This document shows positions 1 through 8,339 of a stretch of DNA of 64,000 nt, one piece after another. The notes under the pieces are model-generated. The model was not told the origin of the DNA and did not search any database. It saw only the letters and a list, made by a program, of their open reading frames with translations. The DNA lies in NCBI RefSeq assembly GCF_004339545.1, contig NZ_SMGD01000017.1, forward strand, positions 62,001-126,000, in the 5' to 3' direction. The stretch is from Celerinatantimonas diazotrophica. Lineage in GTDB: Bacteria; Pseudomonadota; Gammaproteobacteria; Enterobacterales; Celerinatantimonadaceae. Every line of letters starts with the position of its first letter. The stretch's first letter is position 1. The position numbers and the translations under genes are program-made.

Positions 1-545
1 TGCTGGTGGAGCGATTTAATTTCCGCGCGAAGTTCCATGCGTAATTGAGCATCAAGGTTAGAAAGGGGCTCATCAAACAAAAATACTTTGGGATTGCGTA
101 CCATCGCGCGTCCCATGGCGACGCGTTGGCGTTGACCGCCGGAGAGGTCTTTTGGCAACCGATCAAGGAGTGGGGTGATGTCTAGAATCTGAGCCACTGC
201 TGCTACTTTCTTTTGGCGGGTGGCGGCATCCACACCTTTGCTCTTCATATGAAATGCCATGTTTTCACTGACGGTTAAGTGCGGGTAGAGCGCGTAACTT
301 TGAAATACCATCGCAACATCGCGTTTGGCCGGTTCAATATGATTGACGATTTGTGAGCCAATTGAGATATCGCCGCCACTGATCGCTTCAAGGCCTGCAA
401 TTAGGCGAAGTAGTGTTGATTTGCCACAGCCAGATGGGCCTACCAACACCGTAAACTGGCCATCTTCAATGTGCAGATCCAATGGCTTGATAACCTGCGC
501 ACGTGCATAGTTCTTACTCACCTGACAAAGTTCTAGGTTAGCCAT
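1..545 (-). CDS. Sugar ABC transporter ATP-binding protein (partial)
   Basis: Nucleotide-binding subunit that would power the sugar importer encoded upstream on the same strand. Seen: about 181 N-terminal residues with the Walker A motif GPSGCGKST, the Q-loop region ([12 protein letters not shown]), the signature [14 protein letters not shown] and Walker B/D-loop [15 protein letters not shown]. This is the MalK/UgpC (CUT1) pattern. The regulatory C-terminal domain lies beyond the window edge. The ATG overlaps the end of the kinase gene by 8 bases, so translation is probably coupled. The substrate cannot be told from this subunit; MalK-type ATPases often serve several importers. Confidence 0.93.
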   Translation of the reverse strand, partial: MANLELCQVSKNYARAQVIKPLDLHIEDGQFTVLVGPSGCGKSTLLRLIAGLEAISGGDISIGSQIVNHIEPAKRDVAMVFQSYALYPHLTVSENMAFHMKSKGVDAATRQKKVAAVAQILDITPLLDRLPKDLSGGQRQRVAMGRAMVRNPKVFLFDEPLSNLDAQLRMELRAEIKSLHQ

Positions 546-1497
546 AGACCTTCTCTCCTGATTTGCTGTCTGAAATTAACTGTGAGCGACTTAAAATGTG
601 CCGGGGATGAGTTGAAATGGCCGAACTTGCCAAGGTCGTCGCCCATTGCAATGCTCGATCAACTGAATGCGATTCATTGATCGAAGCGAGATAACCAGTA
701 TTGAAAATATCACCGGCGCCGACCGTATCGACTACATTGACCGACGCCGTTCGGCAGTGGTAAAGCTGGCCATTGCTATAACAACTGGCCCCTTGAGCTC
801 CCTGCTTGATGACCAGATGTGCTAGTTGGGGAAGCCATGAATGAAGTAGTTGTGCCCCCCGCTCGATATTTTTCTGAGCGCTCAGTTCAAGCACTTCCAG
901 CTCATTGAGTAGTAAAAAATCAACCCATGGTAACCATTTTTGCACCATAGGCCGGACCGCCTGCCATCCTTGTGGAGGCCAGCCGCAGTCTAGCGCAATT
1001 TTAAATTGGCGGTTTTTCAAAGTCTGGATCAGCTGCTGATAATGACTCAGTAGGTTGAGTGTTAAAAAGGCGCCGCTCAGCAGTACGATCTCATGACCGT
1101 GGCTTTGTTCTGGTAGTTGACTTAACACATCATTGATACTTAATTGCTCAACATTCCCTTGCCCGGTCAGAAAGGTTCGCTCGTGATCGTTGTGGGTGAT
1201 CCCAACGGTGACCGAGGTGGACTGTTGTGTTGTTGGCCAGCTTTGGCTATTGGCAAAATGCCCAGCCAACCAGTCGCCAAAGATGTCATCACTTTTATTG
1301 GCGATAAGCCGATATGGGATCCCCAATGCTTCGGCGGCTAAGGCGCTGTTGCCAGCACTCCCGCCGACTCGCCAGGTGTTGGATGGCAAAAGCACCTCAG
1401 TACCACGCTGTGGCCAGCTATCTAAGGGGCCCATAATCAAGTCGATATTAACGTTGCCAACGATATAAAGTGGATTGGATTGCGCTTTGTCACTCAT
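538..1497 (-). CDS. PfkB/ribokinase-family sugar kinase
   Basis: Cytoplasmic ATP-dependent carbohydrate kinase, 319 residues, normal for the family. Seen: the N-terminal substrate-binding glycine pair (GGSAGN, residues 45-50) and the PfkB signature DTVGAGD near residues 257-263, where the final Asp is the expected catalytic base. It sits between the permease genes and the ATPase gene of a CUT1 sugar importer and overlaps the latter, so it most likely phosphorylates the imported sugar or a derivative. About 93 bases separate it from the upstream permease gene. The exact sugar is unknown; ribokinase, fructokinase and KDG kinase are all members of this family. Confidence 0.85.
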   Translation of the reverse strand: MSDKAQSNPLYIVGNVNIDLIMGPLDSWPQRGTEVLLPSNTWRVGGSAGNSALAAEALGIPYRLIANKSDDIFGDWLAGHFANSQSWPTTQQSTSVTVGITHNDHERTFLTGQGNVEQLSINDVLSQLPEQSHGHEIVLLSGAFLTLNLLSHYQQLIQTLKNRQFKIALDCGWPPQGWQAVRPMVQKWLPWVDFLLLNELEVLELSAQKNIERGAQLLHSWLPQLAHLVIKQGAQGASCYSNGQLYHCRTASVNVVDTVGAGDIFNTGYLASINESHSVDRALQWATTLASSAISTHPRHILSRSQLISDSKSGEKVYG

Positions 1498-1590
1498 AAA
1501 ATAATCACCTGTGCACTTGCTATCGATGTTGTTATTGTTTGCATTGGTTTGTCTTTTTTATACTCAAAAGCCATTGTTTTATATCCTTGG

Positions 1591-2433
1591 TTATCCTTTA
1601 GTCCCACCGTCGGTTAGTCCTTGAACGAGTGTTTTTTGCAATGCGATGGCGATGACCAATGGAATCACGGAGGCGAGAATGCCAGTGGCGGCAATCAGGC
1701 CATCATCGGTCGCGCGGCCTGCCATAAAATCAGCAATGGCTACAGGCAATGTTTTGGCATCGGCGTTATTGGTAAACAGTAGGGCGTAGAAGAATTCATC
1801 CCAAGCGAGTAACCAGCCAAATAACGATGCTGCGCCAAGCGCAGGTTTTGCTAGTGGCAAGGTGATTTTGATCAGAATCGCATGGGTTGCTAAGCCATCG
1901 AGCTGAGCTGCTTGTTCAATATCTTGTGGCATTTCATCAAATTGGTTTTTTATCATCCAAGTCAGAAACGGCAAAATTAATGAGCAGTAAACGAGGATCA
2001 ACCCCCAGTGAGTGTTGAGTAGCCCTAACCGTTGTAAAATAAAGTACATCGGTAAAATAAAAGCGACCGGCGGAACCATATACATCCCTAAACTTGCCAT
2101 TAACCACGATTGCCGGCCGGGGAACCGGGAGAAGCTATACGCTGCGGGAATAGCTAGCAAGAGCGATATCAGTGTTGCACCGGTGGCGGTGATCAAGCTA
2201 TTGAACATGGCTTTTAGAAACAAGCTCCCTGGGCTGTTGGGCGCAAGCGTTAACAACACTTTGTAGCGGCTGAAATCCCAGTGTTTAGGAAACCAGTGCA
2301 GCGGGATCTGGGTGAGATCTTTGGCTGAACTGACACTCATTAAAAACAGCCATAACAGCGGTGCCAAGATCGAAATGGCAACGAGCAGTGCCGCTAAATA
2401 AATGAATATGCGTTTATATAAAGGAGTTGGCAT
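1591..2433 (-). CDS. Sugar ABC transporter permease, MalG-like
   Basis: Inner-membrane permease of a CUT1 importer, 280 residues, about six membrane segments. Seen: an N-terminal hydrophobic segment and the cytoplasmic EAA loop (EQAAQLDGLATHAILIKITL) that docks on the ATPase. C-terminal segments are typical of the MalG/UgpE type. Its start lies 4 bases after the preceding permease stop, so the two are translated together. The pair forms the heterodimeric channel of the transporter. Confidence 0.9.
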   Translation of the reverse strand: MPTPLYKRIFIYLAALLVAISILAPLLWLFLMSVSSAKDLTQIPLHWFPKHWDFSRYKVLLTLAPNSPGSLFLKAMFNSLITATGATLISLLLAIPAAYSFSRFPGRQSWLMASLGMYMVPPVAFILPMYFILQRLGLLNTHWGLILVYCSLILPFLTWMIKNQFDEMPQDIEQAAQLDGLATHAILIKITLPLAKPALGAASLFGWLLAWDEFFYALLFTNNADAKTLPVAIADFMAGRATDDGLIAATGILASVIPLVIAIALQKTLVQGLTDGGTKG

Positions 2434-2437
2434 GGGG

Positions 2438-3325
2438 TCACCTTTGCTGAGCTCTTAAAATAAACAGATAAAGCGAGATTAAAACGGCGCAGACCAGCGT
2501 CATAAGTAGCGCATAAGCGGCTCCGCTACCTGCTTCTAAGTAGGTAAATGATTGCTGGTAAACATAAAAACTGACCGTTTTGGTTGAGTTCATCGGCCCG
2601 CCCCGCGTCATGGCGTAAATAATGTCGAAAATCTTGAAAGCATCGATGGTGCGCAGCACTAACACCGCACAGAGTGGGGCCAGAATTGCAGGAAGGGTAA
2701 TCGATTTAAACCGCATCCAGGCTTTGATGCCATCAATCCGTGCCGCTTCATATAGCTCTTGTGGAATGGTTTGCAGGGCAGCTAACACCATCAACGTAAC
2801 CAGTGGATAGTTTTTCCAGATATCCGCAAACATGACTGCGTAGAGTGCCCGATCCGGCGAGCCCAGCCAGCTCTGATAGTGGCTGATAATGCCTAACTGA
2901 CTTAAGAGCGCATTGATACTGCCAAAATCAGGGTTAAAGTTCAGCCGCCACATCATGGCATTGACAATCGTCGGGAGTGCCCATGGCAAAATCACCAGAA
3001 TGCGCAGCAGTGTGCGACCGACAAATTTCTGATTGAGCAAAAGCGCGACCAAGACACCGATAATGCCCTCGATCCCTACCGACAAAATGGTAAACCAAAG
3101 GCTTCGACCAAAGGCCGCCTGAAACCCCGGGTCGGTGAGGGCAAAGTAGTAATTTTCCCAGCCCACCCAGTGGATTGCCGTGCCATTGCTGATGAGTGCG
3201 GCATCGGTAAAACTGAGCCAAACGGTGCGAATCAGCGGATAAAGCGTTAATAAGGCCATCATCACCAGCATTGGGAGCATAAGCCCCCAAGCTTTGCGAC
3301 GATCCCTTTGCGGCAAAGTCAGCAT
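2438..3325 (-). CDS. Sugar ABC transporter permease, MalF/UgpA-like
   Basis: Inner-membrane permease, 295 residues, six or so membrane segments, with the EAA loop EAARIDGIKAWMRFKSITLP in the C-terminal half. It is the first permease after the binding-protein gene (11-base gap) and partners the MalG-like protein. The N terminus (MLTLPQRDRRKAWGLMLPML) is a typical short cytoplasmic tail before the first helix, and there is no extra MalF periplasmic domain, so it resembles UgpA/LacF rather than true MalF. Confidence 0.9.
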   Translation of the reverse strand: MLTLPQRDRRKAWGLMLPMLVMMALLTLYPLIRTVWLSFTDAALISNGTAIHWVGWENYYFALTDPGFQAAFGRSLWFTILSVGIEGIIGVLVALLLNQKFVGRTLLRILVILPWALPTIVNAMMWRLNFNPDFGSINALLSQLGIISHYQSWLGSPDRALYAVMFADIWKNYPLVTLMVLAALQTIPQELYEAARIDGIKAWMRFKSITLPAILAPLCAVLVLRTIDAFKIFDIIYAMTRGGPMNSTKTVSFYVYQQSFTYLEAGSGAAYALLMTLVCAVLISLYLFILRAQQR

Positions 3326-3336
3326 TTATTCACCCC

Positions 3337-4578
3337 TTAGTGCAACCGCGAAATAACCTGGTTAGCTTGTTGCATCGCATCTCTAGCGCTTTGTTTATTT
3401 TGCAGGACACGTTGAATCGCTTGCTGAAGCGTATTAGACAGACGTGGATATTGTGCTGTCTGAGGCCGCGCAAGCATGGCACCAATGGATATTTTCGCTG
3501 CTTCGACGAGTTCTTTCTGGCCTTTTAGAACGGCGGGTTTGTCATAAGAGGCTTTCCAGATGGGGAGGCTCAGTTTTGAGTATTTGTCCTGAACTTTTTG
3601 TGAAGTCAGATAGCTGATAAATTTCCAGTCAGCATCTGGATGTTGGCTATTGCTGGTGATCCCAAGTCCCATCGAGCCATTGACTGCACCCACATCACCA
3701 AGATGTTCCCCGGGCATAGGCTCAACGCCAACATCGCCGGCAACCTGACTTTGTTTTGGATCGTTTGCAAGGTTGTACATGTAGGTCCAGTTCAGGGCAA
3801 AGGCTGCATCGCCGCTTGAGAAGACTTTACGTACGTCTTCTTCTAAGTATTCTCGCGAGTTGGGGTTGGAGAGCTTGTCAGTTAACGTTTTTTTCATAAA
3901 CTGAACCGCTTTAAGTGAACCACCAGAAGCAAACTGCGGTTTACCATCTTTGAAGAATACACCGTTATAGCTAGACACTAAGGTGGTGTAATCGCAAATC
4001 AGCGCTTCTGATTGTGCCCAGCTCCAGACCATAGGATATTTTACTAAGCCTTTATCTTTGATGATCTTAGCTTGCTCAGAAAGCTCGCTGAGCGTTCTCG
4101 GGGGATGGGTAATACCTGCTTCTTTAAGCATTTTTTTGTTATAGAACAGATATTTGGTATCTAAAATCCAGGGCATCCCCCAGTATTTATGGTCATATTT
4201 AACGGTTGTCCAGGCCCCTTTAAATATTTTATCTTGCCAGGAGGGCTTAATTCGCTTGGTGACATCTTTTAAAATGCCAAATTTGGCAAACTCAGCAGGC
4301 CAAATGACATCATAAAGCACCACATCATAACCGTTAGCGCCGGCACCTTTGGCCGCGATAATCTTATCGTGTAAGGCTTCATAGGGAACGAATTCTAGAT
4401 TGACCTTAATATCTGGATTTGCTTTTTCGAATCCTTGGGTCATCGCCTGAATGTCACTCTTGCTATAGGCAGCTTGAGACATAAACAAGGCGTTGATGGT
4501 CGTATTGGCATGAGCGTAAACACTGACGCTCATTGCGGCTGTCATCGATAGTGCCAGCCAACTTTTATTTAATGTCAT
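3337..4578 (-). CDS. Extracellular sugar-binding protein
   Basis: Periplasmic solute-binding protein of a CUT1 importer, 413 residues. Seen: a signal peptide (MTLNKSWLALSMTAAMSVSV..YAHA) with a likely AxA cleavage site and no lipobox; mature region with family traits such as NPDIKVNLEFVPYEALHDKI and DVVLYDVIWPAEFAKFGILKDV. First gene of the five-gene operon, facing away from the ROK regulator. A bound substrate cannot be read off; oligo- or disaccharides are usual for this class. Confidence 0.9.
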   Translation of the reverse strand: MTLNKSWLALSMTAAMSVSVYAHANTTINALFMSQAAYSKSDIQAMTQGFEKANPDIKVNLEFVPYEALHDKIIAAKGAGANGYDVVLYDVIWPAEFAKFGILKDVTKRIKPSWQDKIFKGAWTTVKYDHKYWGMPWILDTKYLFYNKKMLKEAGITHPPRTLSELSEQAKIIKDKGLVKYPMVWSWAQSEALICDYTTLVSSYNGVFFKDGKPQFASGGSLKAVQFMKKTLTDKLSNPNSREYLEEDVRKVFSSGDAAFALNWTYMYNLANDPKQSQVAGDVGVEPMPGEHLGDVGAVNGSMGLGITSNSQHPDADWKFISYLTSQKVQDKYSKLSLPIWKASYDKPAVLKGQKELVEAAKISIGAMLARPQTAQYPRLSNTLQQAIQRVLQNKQSARDAMQQANQVISRLH

Positions 4579-4631
4579 AGCTTAACTCCTTTTGATAAAT
4601 CCGTTTTTTGCAGTCTAAGTACTATTAATTA

Positions 4632-4644
4632 AATCAATTTGATT
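4632..4644. promoter_or_regulatory. Palindrome in the transporter/ROK divergent promoter
   Basis: AATCAA-T-TTGATT, a perfect odd-length palindrome between the binding-protein gene and the ROK regulator. An overlapping near-palindrome pairs ATTGCTTTAA (4642-4651) with TTTAAGCAAT (4678-4687), one mismatch. The location suggests an operator for the ROK protein, but no known consensus was matched and the region is very AT-rich, so chance is possible. Confidence 0.35.
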
Positions 4645-4730
4645 GCTTTAATTTCTAGCATAATAATGCCTTCATATTTTAAGCAATTTATCGTCCTTAC
4701 TTTGGGCTTAAGTGCACCGGGCTTTATAAA

Positions 4731-5891
4731 ATGACACTATCAGGAACTAACCTTGAACATGCCAAATTACACAATCGCCGAGTTGTGCTTGAAACGGTTC
4801 GTTTACATGGAAAACTGACTCGGGCTGAAATTGCGCGCCTGACTCATTTAACACCGCAAACGGTTTCGAACATTACACGCGAATTAGAAAAGGCCGGATG
4901 GCTTAAATCCCATCAACCGCTACGTTCCGGGCGAGGACAACCCGCGATACCACTGTCTATTGCCCCTGATGGTGCTTGCTCGATTGGGATCCACGTTGAT
5001 CAAGGGCTGTTAACTCTGATCGTAGTCGATTTAGCTGGCCATCCTCTTGAACGTCACGAAATAACGCTGCCAAGCTCCCAACCCGAGCAAATTCTATCTC
5101 AGGTTAAAAAATTGTTGCATAAATTGCGCCATAGTACTGAATTTGATTGGGAAAAATTGCTCGGAATCGGCTGGGTGATGCCCGGACCTTTTGATGTCGA
5201 AGGCATTACCAGTGAAGGCCCAACGACTTTGCATGGTTGGGAAAAGGTAAATATTAACAATGAATTAGAGGATGAATTTCACCTTCCAGTATGGGTCGCT
5301 AATGATGCAACTGCCGCTGCTTTAGGGGAGCGATTGTATGGTGCTGCGACCCAATTACACTCGTTTGTTTACCTATGTATTAACCAAGGATTAGGGGCAG
5401 GATTGTACCTGAATGGGCAAATTTATGACGGCTGTTCGCACAATTCTGGTGAAATAGGCCACATTATAGTGCAAAGCGATGGAAGACTTTGTTTCTGTGG
5501 TAATCATGGCTGTTTGGAGCGTTATCTGTCTTTGCAAGCTGCCTATGAAATGTGCGGATTAACTGGTGAAAAAGCAACACCGGAAGGCTTATTAGCACTT
5601 GATGATGAGCAGTTAAATTTGTGGTTGGATTCAGCTATCCCCGCGACCCGCCAGGCGATTAATATCATTGAGTGTTTGTTTGATGCGCAATCGATTGTGA
5701 TTGGCGGAATGATCCCTGAAGCGATTCTAACTAAATTGGTGCAACGATTAAGCCCTTTGCATCGTTCGGTACGCTCTAAATTGCCGGATGAGCTGCGTAT
5801 TCGAGTGGGGAAAACTGGCCGTGATGCCGCACCATTAGGTGCCGCCGCTTTGCCTATTATGCTCATTGAGCGTGCATTGTCGCAAGAGTAA
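4731..5891 (+). CDS. ROK-family transcriptional regulator
   Basis: Sugar-responsive repressor of the NagC/Mlc/XylR type, 386 residues. Seen: N-terminal winged helix-turn-helix (residues about 16-58, LTRAEIARLTHLTPQTVSNI), then an ROK kinase-like domain with the ROK signature around NSGEIGH (239-244) and the zinc-binding CFCGNHGCLE (254-263). Divergent from the sugar importer, which it probably represses until the sugar or sugar phosphate binds. No clear Shine-Dalgarno precedes the ATG. The full DNA-binding domain argues against its being a mere sugar kinase. Confidence 0.92.
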   Translation: MTLSGTNLEHAKLHNRRVVLETVRLHGKLTRAEIARLTHLTPQTVSNITRELEKAGWLKSHQPLRSGRGQPAIPLSIAPDGACSIGIHVDQGLLTLIVVDLAGHPLERHEITLPSSQPEQILSQVKKLLHKLRHSTEFDWEKLLGIGWVMPGPFDVEGITSEGPTTLHGWEKVNINNELEDEFHLPVWVANDATAAALGERLYGAATQLHSFVYLCINQGLGAGLYLNGQIYDGCSHNSGEIGHIIVQSDGRLCFCGNHGCLERYLSLQAAYEMCGLTGEKATPEGLLALDDEQLNLWLDSAIPATRQAINIIECLFDAQSIVIGGMIPEAILTKLVQRLSPLHRSVRSKLPDELRIRVGKTGRDAAPLGAAALPIMLIERALSQE

Positions 5892-6465
5892 CCAGCTGAC
5901 ATGCATTCATTGGGGGAATGTCATAAAGGCAGATATTGTCTGACTTCATTTTCCTTCAATAAACTTATTTAGCGAATATGATAGAAGTAAGAAGACTGAA
6001 AACCAGCTCTACCGGATTTGATACAACTTGCTGCTATCGGTAGAATTTCAGCCATTTTAACCTATTCACCTTAATGTTGTAATTGTTAGATTTGTCAAAA
6101 TTGATGTTTTACATGCAAGTTTTGTTTGAGTAGGGGACATCCATTTAAACTGTTTTACTCCACAACAAAACAATTTTACATTTAAGAATTATCGGCTTAC
6201 TTCTTTTGCCCAGTATTAATTTACCGTAACTTTATTAGGCTAGAAATTTTCTTTCTTCGAAGTAAACTGTATTTACACAAACCAATCCTGAAATCAGGCT
6301 CACCAGCTCTACCCGATATAAATCAATCGCCTCTTAGTCCGATCCCGAAACTGTCAGCCAGATAACCCTTACAGAAAATGTCCGATAGAAGCCAAAAAGA
6401 TTTCCCCAATCATAACTGAGTTATTTTTTCCCTGTTTTTATTTTCTATTAACGTGTAGGTTATCA
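5892..6465. other. Intergenic region with a 16-bp direct repeat
   Basis: No credible gene on either strand. A 16-bp near-identical repeat (ACCAGCTCTACCGGAT at 6002-6017; ACCAGCTCTACCCGAT at 6302-6317) lies 300 bases apart, each followed by AT-rich sequence. It marks the border between the sugar operon and the AT-rich small-gene block, so the repeats may be scars of an insertion, but nothing mobile is left between them. Confidence 0.4.
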
Positions 6466-6714
6466 TTACTCTTCAATTAACTCGCCGTGTATGGTTACAC
6501 GTCCTTGATCCGGACATTTGAAACAAAATTGCTTCGCTTTTTTATTTCCATAATCGAGATTGCCACCATTTAATAATGTATACACGCAAGGATAAATACA
6601 TTGCCATAATTCATGACATATTGGTGGACAAAGGTCTTCTACTATATATTCTTCACCAGTCTTATGATGATGTGCTCTGCATTTACTTTCAATAATTGTA
6701 AGTTTTACTTTCAT
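6466..6714 (-). CDS. TIGR04076-like small cysteine-rich protein
   Basis: 82 residues. The layout matches what I know of the TIGR04076 family: MKVKLTIIESKC near the start, H-K-x-GEEYIVED, then DLCPPICHELWQCIYPCVYTLLNGG and a late CPDQGRVTIHGEL. Seven or so cysteines and several histidines suggest metal or redox chemistry, but the function of the family is unknown. It ends the minus-strand block after two unrecognised genes, 18 bases from the next. Base composition is AT-rich, unlike the flanks. Confidence 0.7.
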   Translation of the reverse strand: MKVKLTIIESKCRAHHHKTGEEYIVEDLCPPICHELWQCIYPCVYTLLNGGNLDYGNKKAKQFCFKCPDQGRVTIHGELIEE

Positions 6715-6732
6715 TGTATTTGCTTCGCCTCG

Positions 6733-6942
6733 TTACATTTCGATTATCTGATCTATTCTTAGCTTCTGTTCATCAGTTATATTTTTACAATCTTTTAGCT
6801 TCAACAACCAAACCCGATCTGAATCCCTATAAAATGATGATTCATTTTCTTTAAGTTTAGTCAGAATTCCTTCTATATCGACCATGTCTATTTTATATCT
6901 CTTAAAGTTTGTCTGTGAGAAATCTCTCATTGCATAACGCAT
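6733..6942 (-). CDS. Unrecognised small protein
   Basis: About 69 residues from the ATG at 6942; a TTG at 6996, directly abutting the stop of the upstream gene, would extend it to 87 residues with a cysteine-bearing N terminus. Neither start has a good ribosome site. The C-terminal part (YRDSDRVWLLKLKDCKNITDEQKLRIDQIIEM) is charged and likely helical. No family recognised. The tight packing with its neighbours supports it as a real gene of a small operon, but it could be spurious. Confidence 0.45.
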   Translation of the reverse strand: MRYAMRDFSQTNFKRYKIDMVDIEGILTKLKENESSFYRDSDRVWLLKLKDCKNITDEQKLRIDQIIEM

Positions 6943-6996
6943 AGAACAGTTGCAAAATAGTTGTCGCGATATTTTGGGAAACAAAATTCGTGACAA

Positions 6997-7572
6997 TTAT
7001 TTTGTCAATTTATTCGTCTTGTTAGAAATTTTCTCCGCCATTTGTTTTTCTACATCGGTAAGGATTGATACCAACATTTCCTTTGCTGAACCATCATCTA
7101 TGTCATTAAGGATTTTATTCTTTAGCTCATCTGGCAGAATAATTAATACTTTCACCAACGCCCCCATAGTTGGGAATAACAGGTCGCTAATAGTTCTACT
7201 GGCAATATCCATCACCTTTTGTGAAGCTAGCTCTAGCTTTTCTATTCGTTCATCTTTTGCTCTTACTTTACTCTCTAATGCATTTTTAATTTTTCCTTGT
7301 TCTTCTTTCTGCTCTAAACTAATTTCCTTACGGATTAGCATTTCCAATTTTTCAACTGAGAAAGATTCCGAATATTTTATTGCTGTATCCACAACCTTAC
7401 TTTGACTGTCTATCGCTGTAGATTGGTGAAGAATGATCCCTTTGGTTTCACTTAGGATTTTTTCTTGTTGTGCTATTCGATCTACCAGAATTTTATTTTT
7501 GTTCTTTTGGTAAAAGAAGATTACTAATAACATTACTGTATTAATCAATGGTATTAAATTTTGTATATCCAA
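6997..7572 (-). CDS. Membrane-anchored coiled-coil protein, unknown
   Basis: 191 residues. Seen: a short N-terminal hydrophobic segment (residues 6-21, LIPLINTVMLLVIFFY), then a long charged helical region (about 22-125, rich in K, E, Q, with heptad-like spacing) and a C-terminal part with a second hydrophobic stretch (LFPTMGALVKVLIIL) and a lysine-rich tail. The TTG start is chosen because AGGAGG lies 4 bases upstream. The gene opens a compact AT-rich minus-strand block. I do not recognise the family; a cytoplasm-facing, inner-membrane coiled-coil protein is the safest reading. Confidence 0.6.
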   Translation of the reverse strand: MDIQNLIPLINTVMLLVIFFYQKNKNKILVDRIAQQEKILSETKGIILHQSTAIDSQSKVVDTAIKYSESFSVEKLEMLIRKEISLEQKEEQGKIKNALESKVRAKDERIEKLELASQKVMDIASRTISDLLFPTMGALVKVLIILPDELKNKILNDIDDGSAKEMLVSILTDVEKQMAEKISNKTNKLTK

Positions 7573-8339
7573 AAATCCTCCTAGATTTCTAACATTTTTA
7601 TATCGTGCACACTCAAAAACTGCCTGTACACTTTTATTCTAAATTTCGATAACTAATGATTTATCAAATAGTTATCCGCTATTGTTTAAATACACTCAGG
7701 AGCAAAGTGTGCACGCACGATATTTCTTCTTATCATGCACAATAACTATCCAGTCATATTTTATAATCCAATGATTTATAAGTATTTTAGTCATCTTCTT
7801 AAAAGCAAAGTGTGCAAACAAGGTTACAAAATGCGCTTTGATTTTCTATCCATCAAAATAATGCTGTGGACTGATACAGTTTTTTCAATTAACTCGGACA
7901 TCACGCTGTTAAGGCGATTCAGGTAGATGCGCCAGTGCGCATGCAAGTTATATGTTCAGCTGTAACCGGCACGCTACCGCCCCAGAAAATCATAGCGATT
8001 CCTGTCGGACGATGTCGATTAAAGGCTATTGCGACCGATCAGAGCGCTGAGCTGAATGTGCAATCCAGCAGCGAAATACGGCGAGGGGAGGCAACTGATT
8101 ATTTTCATTGTAAAGCGCTCAATATAGAATTCTATGTCTAATTGGTCATTTTTTGATTGGGATCAGACGCTATTCACCCTCAATAACTCGCTGATAATTA
8201 ATAGTTAAGTCAAAAGTAGTAATAAATTATATGACGATACGATTTAGCTCTCACAAATCATCATGGCTGCGAGATGTTTTTATGCGTGGTTGGGGGGCAG
8301 TTAAAATGATTATGCTTATTTGCAAGTGGCCAAAGAATA
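7573..8339. other. Gene-free stretch with GTGCAC repeats
   Basis: No convincing coding frame. Two imperfect inverted copies, TATCGTGCACACTC (7601-7614) and GTGTGCACGCACGATA (7707-7722), flank about 100 bp, and AGCAAAGTGTGCA occurs twice in direct orientation (7701-7713 and 7804-7816). They lie upstream of the coiled-coil gene, so could be regulatory sites for it or ends of a decayed element. The rest (7830-8339) shows nothing I can name. Confidence 0.4.

Noticed and set aside
1144..1468. Plus-strand frames opposite the PfkB kinase gene
   Set aside because: Antisense shadows of a well-supported gene.
7735..8141. Two short plus-strand frames (63 and 68 codons) before the FAN1-like gene
   Set aside because: No ribosome site, no homology and composition unlike genes.
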